DNA of 32,281 bases from Apostichopus parvimensis (Eukaryota > Echinodermata > Holothuroidea > Aspidochirotida > Stichopodidae), in NCBI GenBank assembly GCA_000934455.1, contig KN889702.1, positions 1-32,281 on the forward strand. Direction: 5' to 3'. Positions 11,777 through 27,900 of the stretch are shown here, in pieces (the stretch's first letter is position 1; every line of letters starts with the position of its first letter). The translations under genes and the position numbers were made by a program. The notes beneath the pieces were generated by a model. It saw only the letters and a program-made list of their open reading frames with translations, was not told the DNA's origin and made no database searches.

Positions 11777-13852
11777 TTTTAGACATCTGACATCTGGAAC
11801 TTTCTTAAAGACATTGTGCAAGTATTGAAGTCAATTGTTCGACAAGATAAATGCAAAACCCAAGGCACTACTGTGTTTCTGCTGTTTCTACAGTACACTG
11901 TTGCACATCAGACCACTGCAAGGACAGTTTTGGATGACACAAAAAAATACAGCATGCAAGGTCACTAGACTACATTATATAAATTATACGGGTACTCCAC
12001 AGTACTAATTCAGTAAAGTTGCAATCACTTCCCTGTTAAAAGCTACATGAATTGTGAAGGCTGATACACAATGCTTTAAGAAATGCTATGCAATATTTTC
12101 CACTTGAAACTAAAAAAAGGTATTGAATGTCATTTGTGAATGAAGAAACTGTCTTGCTTCTCGTTGCCATGGAAACTTACAAAGCATTAACCCTCACATT
12201 TAGCATCCTCACATTTAGCATACTAAAGCATTTATCCTTACCAATAGAGTGAAGGCACACTGTAATATGTTAAGTGATAGGTAATTGATGGGCTATGCAA
12301 AACACATGCAATCATTTAAAAAGCTCCCGAGGACATCATAATAACTGACAATATTTTGGATTCACCTTTTGAACATGGCATCTGTACATTTTCTGGATAT
12401 CTTTAGTTAATCAAAAGTTCATAGCTTGTGGAAATATATCATATTTTCATGGCCAGACAAGCATGATTTTAATTTGATTTTAATTTTAAATTGTTTGCAG
12501 TTAACAGATGACGCTAGTGTTGTATGCTTAAACATTTCACAAATGTTGTGTCTTGCCTGGATTGCCTGAAAGCATCAACGATTGGTTCTTCTTTATAAGA
12601 GAGTGAAAAAGTATGTGAAATCTGGAATGTGATGTCACATAAAGTATGTGATGTCACATAAAGTATGTGATGTCTTCAGGACAGCTACAGTGTTGAAGTT
12701 AGCCCTGCAGTCTAGATCTTAATGTTTAATAATAATCCATTGTATTTTGTCTGTCTCATGTTTGTGTACATCCTTTTGCACTGCTTCTGAGGAGCTGAGA
12801 TTATTGGGGTTCGTTATGTCACAAATTTTGATTTATCAACGTGACCTTCATACCATTAATTCTCCCCAAAATAGTAACAAACCCCAAAGTTGCATTTTTT
12901 ACAAAATTGTTTTTGAAACATACATGGCTTTCAACAAATTGCACTACTTTTCACTATGAAGGTACAGTTATATTGGTTTTTTTCCACACTTTTAATTGAC
13001 TCTGACAAAACATACAAGCAAATTACTGTCAGCATGGCATCTGAACACATTCTGACACTCAGTTCCCAATGCGGTTTTAAACAGAATTATTTGGAGTGAA
13101 AATACTGTTAACCAAGTGAACTTTAATTATCATCTTTACATGCCTTGTATGTCATTACGCTCACCGTGGATCATATTTGAGTGACAGGGAGTTTATAATC
13201 TAAATAATTATAAATAATCTAGAGAATAATCTAAACCAGCATAGGCAGCTGAAGCTTGGGCCATCATTGACACAACTTTCTATACAAATTGAAAGAAGTC
13301 AATTGGCTGCAGGAATACGCTTCACAAACAAAGCAAGCTTTCAAGTCATTTTAGTCTGCATAATAATGCACAAATAAAGCTCAAATAAAGTGACACTCTT
13401 CTAAACTTGCTGAGCATCAGGCAAAACAAAAGTGGTGAAAGCATTTCATGAATTGTGTTTCTACTTTCTGCTATTACCCTCATTTAAGCTCACTTTCGTC
13501 TTCTGGTTTTTTGTTTTTGTTTTTTGTTTTGGATACATCAATGACTTCGGTTCATGTCAATAGAAAAATCCGTGTTTCAATATTCTATAAATCCAAACAT
13601 TAAAAGTGACTAGCAAGCATTCAACATGTTAATGACATGTTGTGTACCAATGCAGTCAAGGGGAACATCATTGTTCCAACCTCTGATAACACCTGATTGG
13701 TTTAACAACTTAGATCAATTCCCAAGAAGCGGACATTCAGGCAAAAGTTGTGTCAGGAAAAGTTTTACTCGAAACCATGCAATGGTTACCTCAACGGCAA
13801 TTTTCTCACGCGACAATAACAAGAAACTCCAGTGAAGATTTCTGCAGTGACA
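11777..13852. other. Intergenic region including the likely PRPS 3' UTR
   Basis: I see no supportable exon. The part nearest 13852 must hold the PRPS 3' UTR, since the minus-strand stop codon is at 13853-13855. I saw no perfect AATAAA on the minus strand nearby. ATTAAA variants on that strand occur at 13122-13127 and 12991-12996 and could serve as polyadenylation signals (weak). A GTTTTT-rich tract lies near 13505-13530. Confidence 0.4.
12627..12674. repeat. 19-bp tandem repeat with TGATGTCA core
   Basis: The unit atgtgatgtcacataaagt occurs twice exactly (12627-12645, 12646-12664), followed by the first ten bases of a third unit. Each unit holds an inverted arm pair, ATGTGA and TCACAT. Confidence 0.85.
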
Positions 13853-18333
<4,481 letters not shown>

Positions 18334-18962
18334 TAAAAGATGTTCTTTAGCGATTGTTGAAAATCACCATCAGGCTTATATTTCCTGAGCTTGACTTTGT
18401 AAACTCGTTGTATGGCACGTAGCCATGGGGCCTACCTTATTATAGTAGTCACGATGACTAGATTTCTCTTTAGTTGAAGAAAGTGTGTGCTTCACAGTTT
18501 CTAGTTAATTCTGTGGGATGCGCTCACGAGAAATGAAGGGTGAAGGGTCACAAGGTATAAAGTATAAAGTAAGGTTTCAAATTCAACACAGGGTGTACGC
18601 TTTATTAGTAATACGAAACGGCAAAGATTTTTGGTGAAATAGTTCTTTAATATGACTAATTATGAAACGAATTACGATGAAATAATATTTTAATGCAATA
18701 TAAATAATTTTATCTATTTAACCTGCTAGCAGTCTGGACGTTTTGCGTAAATGTCATAATTATCCCTACTATTGTGAAGTCCCATCTTCTTCCATTTATC
18801 GACAGGAAACGCTGATGTCCAGTTGGCGCGGTATTTGATTCTGACCTAATGGCGGGAAATGCATCAATATTTCATACAAAGCGCGGTGCAATAACAACAG
18901 CCGGACTGGATATATAGTTTCCCCAATAATGTGGCAACTTTCGGGTGTATTATAAATAATAT

Positions 18963-18992
18963 GGGTTGGGTTGGGTTGGGTTGGGGGGGGGG
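18963..18992 (+). repeat. GGGTT repeat and poly-G, quadruplex-forming
   Basis: Four gggtt units run into a G10 tract on the plus strand, giving at least five runs of three or more G separated by TT. Such a sequence can fold as a G-quadruplex. It lies about 630 bp upstream of the PRPS start codon. Confidence 0.8.
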
Positions 18993-19240
18993 TTCTGTTT
19001 GTGGTTTGGAGTTGGCTTTTTGGGGCTGGTTTGTAGAGCTTTGTTGTTTTGGTTCAGTTGGCCTTTTGGTCCGTGTCTTTTTCACGTTACGTTGAACGCT
19101 GCATTGTATACGTTTGTGGGTTGGTGAGAAGTTTCTGTTTGTGGGTTTTCGGTTGGGTTTTGGTGGTTGTTTAACAGACTGGGATTGTTTTTGGTTTTGT
19201 TGACCTTTGGTCCGTGTCCATTTTCTTTGCACGTAAAAAG
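18990..19240. repeat. Imperfect ~140-bp tandem duplication, G/T-rich
   Basis: Blocks tctgtttgtgg, ttttggttcagttg/ttttggttttgttg and ttggtccgtgtc occur twice about 140 bp apart in the same order. A minus-strand open frame across it is low-complexity Gln/Pro/Lys/Asn and best explained by the biased composition. Confidence 0.6.
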
Positions 19241-20420
19241 CATAAATAATTATTTGGGCACATATTTAGCCTGGTTTTTGAAGGAGAAACGTCTTCGGGC
19301 CTATTTTGATGGGGAGCATGAGCCTGTCGGAATTCGTGACCGAATCAGATTCGAGCACCGGATATCATCCGGTTCGATTCCAGTCTTGAGTATTGAAGAT
19401 TTGGTTAAGCCAGTCTGGTCCCATGTATTGGGCCGATTAATGATACAGGGTCGAGATAGGGGTGGGGGTGGGGGTGAGCAGGAGTCACATCAGTGTTCAG
19501 TGGTGTAGCTCGACTAATGCCAGGCGATTGCAGCACCACACCCGCATGGAAACCAATTTTGCCCTTAATATTATAATGGGTCATGCTGCAGCACTTATCA
19601 GTCTGGACCTGCTAAATATCATAAAATGCACATCGACGTGGATGGGAAATGAAATGTGTTTCACTTTTCAATGAGTTGTGGCAATGTTTTCAGAACCCCC
19701 CCCCCCCATGGCTCCCCAAGGTTCCGCTTACTGTACATCATGACACTTGAACAGCCAGTCCTATAGGCGCACTGTCACCCGGGGAGGGGGTGGGGTGCAT
19801 AAAGTTCTACCGGCTCTATGATCCACGACCTGCGCCAGCATCGGCACCTGAAAACAGGTTGCGGAGTTGGAGCCTCCGATGTAAGGAGCTAAGTTCGCGA
19901 TCATCGACACCTTCAGCTACTCTACCTGTCGGCACCCCTGACGTCTCGTAACCAGTGTCTTACCGGTTTCGAACCAGCCAATCGGTACCAAGTCGATCCA
20001 AGTCAATATAGGCCTACTTACATTCATTGAGTTCCAAAGTCCCTGATAATGTCGAAGTGAATGGAACGTGAACTACGCCGTAGACCTGGGCAATAAAAGT
20101 AGGAAGATGCAACACTTATATATTCATTGTTTCAAATATGTTCAAACATTCTGATCCTTCCATTTTCTTTCTAAGGATTTCTTTTAACAGCAGCAATGTG
20201 GTTTTTGTCATTCTCCAATTAATTTGAGAACGACACTTCACATCCCTTAATTACAGTTAAACTAAATGGCAGAATCCGGCTGTTCAAAATAATATGGAAA
20301 ATTGATCCAAAATCTTTGTATACATAGGAATAATAGGATTGGTCATCCATGAAAGAGATGGAAGCTGGGATATGTTTTGCCTATAATAACTCGCCCCTTC
20401 CCCTGTCCCCTACATACCAT

Positions 20421-20880
20421 CATCGGCGAGATAACGGGGGCGGCAAGGAGGGGGGGGGGGCACTTGCCCCCATTTTCCCCAAGACATTGAGTTGGCATTT
20501 TATCTAACTTTCGGTCGGCAATTTGGTTGGTTATTACACGGTAATACTGAAAACTCTGAGATACCTTTATACTTATTCATAATGTCATTACGTACACAGG
20601 CTATAGAAGATCGACCTATTGTGATAATTTGCTACTTTTTCTGTCGATTAATATTATTTTTTTTTTATCTAGCAACACTTTTATGCAGGTAGTATAATAA
20701 CATTTTCAAATATACAACTAGTACTGGGAAATAAACAATAAATATTGCAGTATATCACATCTCTAGGGACTTTAAAAAAGCCAAAGGTTGCTCAAATGAG
20801 AGGGAGACCTCTTCCCCTTAGACCCACCACATGTTTCCCTCCCCCCCCCCCCCACTTCTCACTTTCAAATCCCGCCCCTG
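20421..20880. mobile_element. hAT-like non-autonomous element with 8-bp target duplication
   Basis: The 8-bp direct repeat cataccat flanks the element (20413-20420 and 20881-20888). The ends are a degenerate inverted pair: catcggcgagat on the left and, read in reverse complement, caggggcgggat on the right (9 of 12 match). hAT elements make 8-bp duplications and commonly start CAGGGGCGG. Internal poly-G and poly-C tracts flank AT-rich sequence. No transposase is seen. Confidence 0.65.
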
Positions 20881-20933
20881 CATACCATGTTTCAAGCAGT
20901 ACAGTGCATTAGAGGAATGCGATATGTTGTGTC

Positions 20934-22313
20934 GTCCGGGAGGCGAATTTTTTTTTCCCAAACAGGTTTGCAATTACGGAGTTTTCAGCCAATCAGATTG
21001 CTCGTGACGTCAGCATCAATAATGACCATCGCTTGGGTGTTCGAAGGCATACACTGAGTTACACACTGACACTTAATAAAGTCTTGTTACGCGGTTTCCC
21101 TGCAAACGCCCTAACTTTACTTTTAATGCTTGGATAACATGTTGACCTTACTTATGATACATACGCTACATTCTATCGGGTTCGTGTTTACGTCATCCAA
21201 GATTCGTCAGCCGTTCTATTGAAATCAGAATTCGTTTCGTGGAATGGGTAGGCCTACACCAAAATCAACTTCACGACGCGAGTACAGTCTTGAATGAATA
21301 TACGCAAAACAGTATAGTGTACAGTATGATATATTTCCGTCACTGCACTGTGTAGCATGGTGGGCTCATAATTGACGCACTTAAGGATTTGATCAACGAT
21401 GTCTATCAAGGAAAAATCCAAATCACTCAACTGTATGTGTTTTTCATATGAGTAGTTCCTCAGAAATGTTATGATCTCAAAATATTTAAGGTTCTGTGCT
21501 TATGCACCGTACAATTGAGCAGAATTTGACCACAAAATGTCTGCCGTGTCAAGTTCTTTCATACCCCTAAATTGACACATTCGTCGATAAGTTAACTGTA
21601 GTGTAGGCCTTAGTATACATCCATTGACTTTAGATGCTGTTTGCTATGCTCTGAGCCTCTAAGCTCAGACAGGTCAGGTCCCAGAGAGTAGTGTTATCAT
21701 ATTGAGGTAATGTTGGTTATTTTTAGGGTGTAAGATTTCCAAATGCCCAAAAAACGTACAAAACTAGGGTGAGGGTGTTAAAAGCTTAAAAAGTACCACA
21801 ATTTGGTCAGCAAATATAGCTGAAATGGATTCAAACTCATGAAATATGTAATTCTGCTTGACTGCAAAAAGTTTAAGTGGCCTGCTGTATCGTTGCTAGT
21901 AATAATTGAAGGTGCGTTAATTATGGGAGTGCGTCAATTATGAAGCCTTCACTATACACAGTTTTAATACATATAGGCCTACAGCGCATGTGGTATGTAC
22001 CCCTGTACGAAACTTTCACTGTGCGATGTTATCGGTTAATCCCTTCACAGAAATCTTCGATCAAAGTAGATCATACAATACTAGTGTGCTCAATATGTCT
22101 AAACCAATTCCAAACACATCTACATATATTTACGAAAAGCTGCGGGTAATTTTGAACGGGTATATCTTCGTTGCAACGAATGGATGAAGACATTTTGATA
22201 ACCTCGAAGTGAAGTTTTCCATTGTTATGACGTAACTTTTCCGACCAATCATGAGCGACTATTTACACACAATTGCAAACCTGTTTGGGAAAAAAAATTT
22301 CGCGTCCGGGAGA
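20934..22313. mobile_element. Fold-back-like element with long imperfect inverted repeats
   Basis: Left 20936-20975 contains ggcgaattttttttt followed by cccaaacaggtttgcaatt; the reverse complement of right 22271-22310 repeats this almost exactly. A second inverted pair lies further in: ctcataattgacgcact near 21366-21382 against agtgcgtcaattatga at 21930-21945, with a shared actgtgta block outside it. A weaker CCAAT/TGACGTCA region matches between them. I see no transposase and no clear target duplication; boundaries are approximate. Confidence 0.55.
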
Positions 22314-22466
22314 GCCTGGGTGCAATTAGTGTTGTTAGAAATGAGGGTAGTTAGATTCAAATGTGTCTGTCGTGGCAATGACAGGAGTTGGGGGCTCAGA
22401 AGTATACCGGTACGTGGTTGCGCCGCTGCCTTTGCTTGTCTCTATAAGGCCATGATATAGTTTAGA

Positions 22467-22507
22467 CAGGGAGCTGCTACTCTAACAGTTAGAGTAGCAG
22501 CTCCCTG
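22467..22507. repeat. Perfect 20-bp inverted repeat with one-base loop
   Basis: The arm cagggagctgctactctaac (22467-22486) is followed by a single a and its exact reverse complement (22488-22507). I see no function. Confidence 0.9.
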
Positions 22508-22695
22508 GTTTGGACTAAATTGCCTATGACTTATCATGATTTTTGCAGGGCCGCAAATTTGTGACCCCCCCCCCCGAACCCATTAATTCTTATTACAGAT
22601 GAAGATCCATGCAAAGTTTAAGAGGATTCCTTTGGTTGACTTTCAACGAAGTTTGCAGATGGAGACATATTCCTTTTTGAAGGCGTTTAGTTAAG

Positions 22696-23115
22696 CAGCT
22701 CCTCAGGGGGTAGGAGCCAGGGGAGGGGCACTGGGGGCACGTGCCCCCCACTTTTTTTGGCAAAATAGCAAATGTACCCTACTGGCAAATAAAATGTGCC
22801 AGGCCCCTTTGATGAAGAACTGTCTTTTGGATATCTTCAGCCTTTGTTAAGTTGAATTATTTATTTTTACGGTCTGTACATGCTATTTTTAAAATGGCAT
22901 CCCATAACTTTTTGTAGCACGGTTAACAATCAACAATCTCAAAAAGAAGTACTGATAGCCTACTAACACATCATATGTATTTAAGTGATATGGCCGGTGT
23001 GTAACGGTTTATAACATAACGTCGAGTAGTGGTTGTTGAATGAGAAAGTGCCCCTCTGATGCCGTGCCCCCCCCCCCCCCACTTTTTGGAAGCTTCCTAC
23101 CCCCTGCAGCTACTG
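22696..23115. mobile_element. TIR element with AGGGGGTAGGA ends (hAT-like candidate)
   Basis: The left end cagctcctcagggggtagga is mirrored at the right end by tcctaccccctgcagctactg. Inside each end are C/G-rich blocks with cccccacttttt. I found no 8-bp target duplication, so the superfamily is uncertain. It has no coding capacity. Confidence 0.55.
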
Positions 23116-24838
23116 ATATATGAATGAAGAATGTATTCCAACTCACTGATTGAAGTTTCAGTTCAAGTTCAAAAGTCAACCTAAAACGAAAAAAGTTGCC
23201 TCCTAGAACAGTTGCAGTAAAAGAAATTTGTTACTGCGTTGTCGTCTTTTAAGTTTTTACTCAAACTGTAAATATCATGGACATTTTGCAAGCTCCACAT
23301 ACTGTCAGTTACCGTCCGATGGGGAGCAGAACATTTGGTGGATAACTTTTAAGTTATGCTCTGGCGACCTCTCCTCACCCCTCCCCATCTCCCCTTATTT
23401 TCCATCCCCTTTGCGCCTACTATCTGTAGAAAAGCCAGAGTAGCAAAGCACAGGTGTTTTGCATATTTTGAAGTTTGATGAGCAATCCCAAATATACAAA
23501 CCGGTTATGTATTGGAACTCCTGGTCAGTGGTCATCAATGTAATATTCCTTTTATGTTTCCGTAGCTATTATGGGAAAGCCTGTTCACGTAACGATCGAT
23601 ACCGTTGCTCTATTTGCCAGAGCGCACGTGTGTTGACAGTTTCATCAGGTGTGTTGTGTACAGTTTTTTGCTTGTTTCATATACTGTGCCTATCGCAATT
23701 CAGTGCGTATATAGTATCATATAATGCAAAATGCCTATTTAAATTGCTTCTGGATTGACAGTGACCCGCTGAGCCATCGAGATACATTGATACTTATCGT
23801 AATCCTGGACAGGATGAAAACTAGCCAAAAAAGAAGAGTCACAAAGATCGGTGGGCACTAAACTTAAGTTAGAAAGTGGTCATACAACGGAAAAACCTAC
23901 GCAGAAAATAGCAAAGTTGTATTTCGTGCAACTGCCAAGTACAGGCTAGGCCGAAGCTAACATCATATCAACATATTATCCTAACGTTGATTGTTACGCG
24001 TAAGTGAATTTCGTTAGTTCTATCCACCTACCGTATGAATGTTCTTTAATTTTAAGATTAAAGGAGAGGGACGCGAATCATAGACGACACCTAGAAGCGA
24101 TGCGACTGAGTTGCGGTCATCTAATTAGTTGCCGTGACAAAAAAGCATAACAACGTGCACATCATATTTTATGTATTTTTTGAAAACACTAATAAAATGT
24201 AGGCTAGCCCAATAAAGCTAGATTCACAAATTACAGGGTGGTGAAACACTTGCAAAAGCTACCATAGATGAGCATTAGGGCCTACATAGGATATTGGAGA
24301 TAATCATTCAACAATGAGTATAATTTTCTAGTACAAAGTATTATGTGCTCCATAATGGAACCCACAATGCTATACAAAGTAGAATAACCAACCTATCTGA
24401 AACCTCACTTTCCCTCTGAAGGTACAGTGGCTTGTGGCAGACATAACTATTTTCTATCAAGACCTGTGAATTTGTCACATCAGGATGGAGGCTCAGTAGA
24501 ATTTGACATATTTTTGAAGTATATCTGTACATACAGTCAACATAATCTCCATACATGCTGCCTGGCCTAAATATTTGCCGTTTTCAAAATAGAAAAATTA
24601 AATAAAAACAAAGGTTAGTAGCTTCACTAAGCCTCATTTTCAAAAGGTGTGTTCCAATAGTGGTGGCATTCTATAGTTACTCCCCACTAGCTGCAGCTAG
24701 TTGAGCTCTGATGTTTAGCAACCATTTTCATGTCTACTGTACAATTTTGACCCATTACATAAGCATAGCTACACAACCTTCAAACATTATGCATGTCTCT
24801 GAATTTTTTCCCCACTTTTTCCATAATGGTAAAACACA

Positions 24839-24952
24839 ATGAAGTTAGAAGACTCCATAAAGGAGATGTTTTCGTGTTCGTATGAAGAATGCGTTGCTTC
24901 ATTCAAGAAAAGATGGCGTTTGGTGGAACATTCGGTCAAACACACTGGAGAG
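24839..24952 (+). CDS. GTF3A: GTF3A exon 1 (finger 1)
   Basis: MKLEDSIKEM leads into finger 1 (CSYEEC...HSVKH) and the HTGE linker. It ends in phase 0 at a gtgagt donor. The lead before the first finger is only ten residues, shorter than in vertebrate TFIIIA. Confidence 0.88.
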
Positions 24953-27900
24953 GTGAGTATAATTCAAAGCTAACAAAAGCTAAAACTGCAGTAAGATGTT
25001 AACGGAACATGATGAGATGTTTTTATGACTTTCAGAGGTTTTCAGTAATATGTTGAACTTTCTTGTTGGTAATGTACTAAGAAAGACTACAAAAATACAG
25101 ACTGATTTGAGTAATTTTGCCTAATATGTCTGAGGATCCTTCTAAAGCTTTTTCTCTTTGTGTTATCATTTCTTTATTAAAGAAACCATTTGCCTGCACA
25201 GTTGAAGATTGTTACAAGAGCTTTAGTAGGAAAAGTCATCTTCAAAGACATATGAAGAGCCATTCAGCCTCTAAGGACTTTGAGTAAGTTCAAGAAATGT
25301 ACTGGTTTTGAGGTGGCTTGTCCCTCAGGTTTTTAGAAAGAGGTTTATTCCACAAAGTTCCTAAATTACTGACATGAGTTATTTAGAATTGAAAGTAAAC
25401 AATTTTGTTACTAAGTAGTGACAAATATTATAAAAGAAGTTTTAAATATTGGGAAAAAGTTTGAGAATAATATCAAACTTAAAAGTTGACAAAAGTTGAC
25501 AATTAAAAAATCTTAGAAGGTCTGTGGTTTTGCCTTTAATGATGTTTTAGAGCTTTTGCTGTTTACATAACCAATGGAGGTGTAATTACACTTAAACCCC
25601 CGTGATGTAATAATGATGCCTCCAGTCTAACCATTTCTACCATACTTTAAAGTGACTTCAACAAGCTCCTCCTGCCGTTTGCCATATATAAGTTACACCA
25701 TGGCTTGACTTGACTTATTCTCAAGTAGAGTCAGGTGGTCAAAAATGAATGGAGCAGCAATCCAGCCATGAGCATTCATCTTAACCATAAATGATAAAGA
25801 TGCTTGTGATTAATAATTCCACCAAGGAAGTGGTTGCTTCATGTGTTAAATATCATGCTTTAACATGTGTCTTATCTGTTGGTGTGGTGGGGGGGAGGGT
25901 AGGGGGTGGTTAGATTTCCATCGCACCTGTCTCTTTTTCAGAAGCCAGTAATGACAGTTTGGTCAAAATATCCTTTATCAAACATAATTTGTAATAGAGA
26001 TTTTTGTAAAGCTATGCAGAGCTCCCAACTGACCCACATTTCGTGGGTTGGACCCGCATTCTAACACCCAAACCCGCTGAACCGCGCAAGCGTCCAAAAA
26101 ACCCGCATTGTAATTTTCAAGTATACATACAAAAAAAATTCCATCAAATTTTGACTTTAGCATTAAGCATAATAGAGTATAAAACCTCCTTTACAGCATC
26201 ATTTGAACCTCAAATTAGCCTATATTTCTTTTCATTGGGGCGAGCAGCGAACATTTTCATGCCACGGGAAAGAATGAATTATCACCTACTATTCAATTTA
26301 TTGATGTTACACACAAAAAAATGCATATTTCTCAGAAAATTTTGGGTGACAAAAGCCTTACTAAGTGCCACCAGTTTACATGTAGGCATCACCAGGACTA
26401 AAAAATAAATTCGAAAGGGGAGGGGGACGCCCCCTCCCCTTATACCCCCCTCCCCCAGGACGGCGATTCGTGGCATGGACCAGCATTTGCCTTCTCAAGA
26501 GTTGGGAGCTATGGCAATGTGTAACTGTAAACAGCAAAGAACTAACTTTTTTTAACACTTTTAATTTTCAGATGTCAGGAAGAAGGTTGTATGATGCAGT
26601 TTGCTGCCAATGAAAGCTTGAAACGACATGTGAAAAGGGTTCACCAGGAGAGGCAGTTTAAGGTAGATATCTCTGCATTTGGTCAAAATATGTAGATTTC
26701 CTCCAAGTTTTGATCGATATCAAAGTTCGTCTAAAGATCAAAGTCAAATAATGACACAAACAACCTTCATATTTTCATTGATTCATATATTTGTTATGAA
26801 AATAATTACAATAAAAAAAATTAGATGCCAATAATAAAAAAAAAAAATTAACTTGATTGTGAAATGTTTTCAATGTGCTTGTATATAAGAATAGCATGAC
26901 ATAAGTGTTATAAGTAACAGCCTATCACAGTCAGATGTGACTACACAAGCACTGCACAGTATATGGTTTATTGCATGCAGGCTTACATGATGAGGTATAG
27001 CAGCTGCCAACAATTCCAAGGCAGGGTTCATTTTGATCTTCTTTTTGTTTTAAAAGTTGTAACAAGGTGACATAGAAAGTTTCTAACAGTACATCTGCAC
27101 AGCGTGATCAAGATTATCCAAACTTTGTGTCGATTCGAAGATCCGGCTACCGTCATCATAAATTTCATGTGGACAGAACAGGATACTTAATTACTGTGGT
27201 TACCCATAGCAACCAGTTACAGTAGTTGCTATCTGTAACCCTGTTCAACCTTTGTGTTATTTTAACAGTGTACTTGGCCAGATTGTGGGAAAGCATTTAA
27301 GAAGCATCATCAGTTGAAGTACCATACCTGCCAACACTCTGGTACTCTGCCTCACATGTAAGTATCCAGATGCTGTTCACCTGTAAACTTGCTTTCTATA
27401 TTCAGCTACAGATCATGCTTTGTGTCTCTCCTTCTTGACAGAAACTGAGTGTGGTACAGTAGTGTGCTTGCAGTAGTTTTCTTGATTGAGGTGTTTAGGT
27501 TTTCCTAAGCCTCAATAATTGACTCTGCTCTATTTGAAAATCTCATTTGTTTACAAATACTGTTGTAGATCACATTAGACCTTTCATGAAATTGCATTAA
27601 CCTCCAAGTACCTAGAGATTATAGAAGAACTCTAATAGAAGAATACTCTGTTTGTTGGTATATCAAATTTTTTATACTCACCTTCACTCTTTCCAGCTGT
27701 ATTTTAGTTTGGGTTGTCAATACAAGGTACTTACTTGTACTGTGGCTAACCCCAGCCGAAAAGTAGCTATACATATAAAGATTGGCACCCAATAAGGACT
27801 GAATAGCTCAGTTGGTAGAATGCAGGGCTTGACCCAGGAGGTCACTGGGTTTGAATAATTCTAGCCAAAAGTTTTTGTGCCTCTTTACCATTTTCCATTG

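Larger units (their letters stand above)
18334..24838. other. 6.5-kb intergenic region between divergent PRPS and GTF3A
   Basis: I see no convincing gene. The region contains the two upstream regions of these genes plus G-rich tandem sequence and several transposon-like elements listed separately. Stretches 19250-20412 and 23116-24838 hold nothing else I can name. No TATA box stands out next to either start codon. Confidence 0.5.

Noticed and set aside
18963..18992. Interstitial telomere repeat
   Set aside because: The unit is GGGTT without the A of TTAGGG, in only four copies running into poly-G.
18864..19232. 122-residue minus-strand open frame rich in Gln, Lys, Pro and Asn
   Set aside because: It is a by-product of G/T-rich tandem sequence on the plus strand; it has no domain, and its composition follows the repeat.
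19371..19381. tRNA gene suggested by ggttcgattcc (box B)
   Set aside because: No box A or cloverleaf can be placed upstream, and the T-arm stem does not pair.
19690..19707. C-tract and other homopolymers (20449, 20838, 22566, 23069) as functional elements
   Set aside because: They are simple-sequence parts of transposon ends or isolated runs, with nothing to suggest function.
19975..19990. Minus-strand tRNA box B-like sequence (ggttcgaaacc)
   Set aside because: No matching box A or acceptor stem at the right distance.
23459..23758. 99-residue plus-strand open frame with hydrophobic stretches
   Set aside because: No domain, signal or splice support; length is within chance for AT-rich DNA.
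18334..24838. Shared bidirectional promoter for PRPS and GTF3A
   Set aside because: The starts are 6.5 kb apart with several transposons between; divergent promoters usually span less than about 1 kb.
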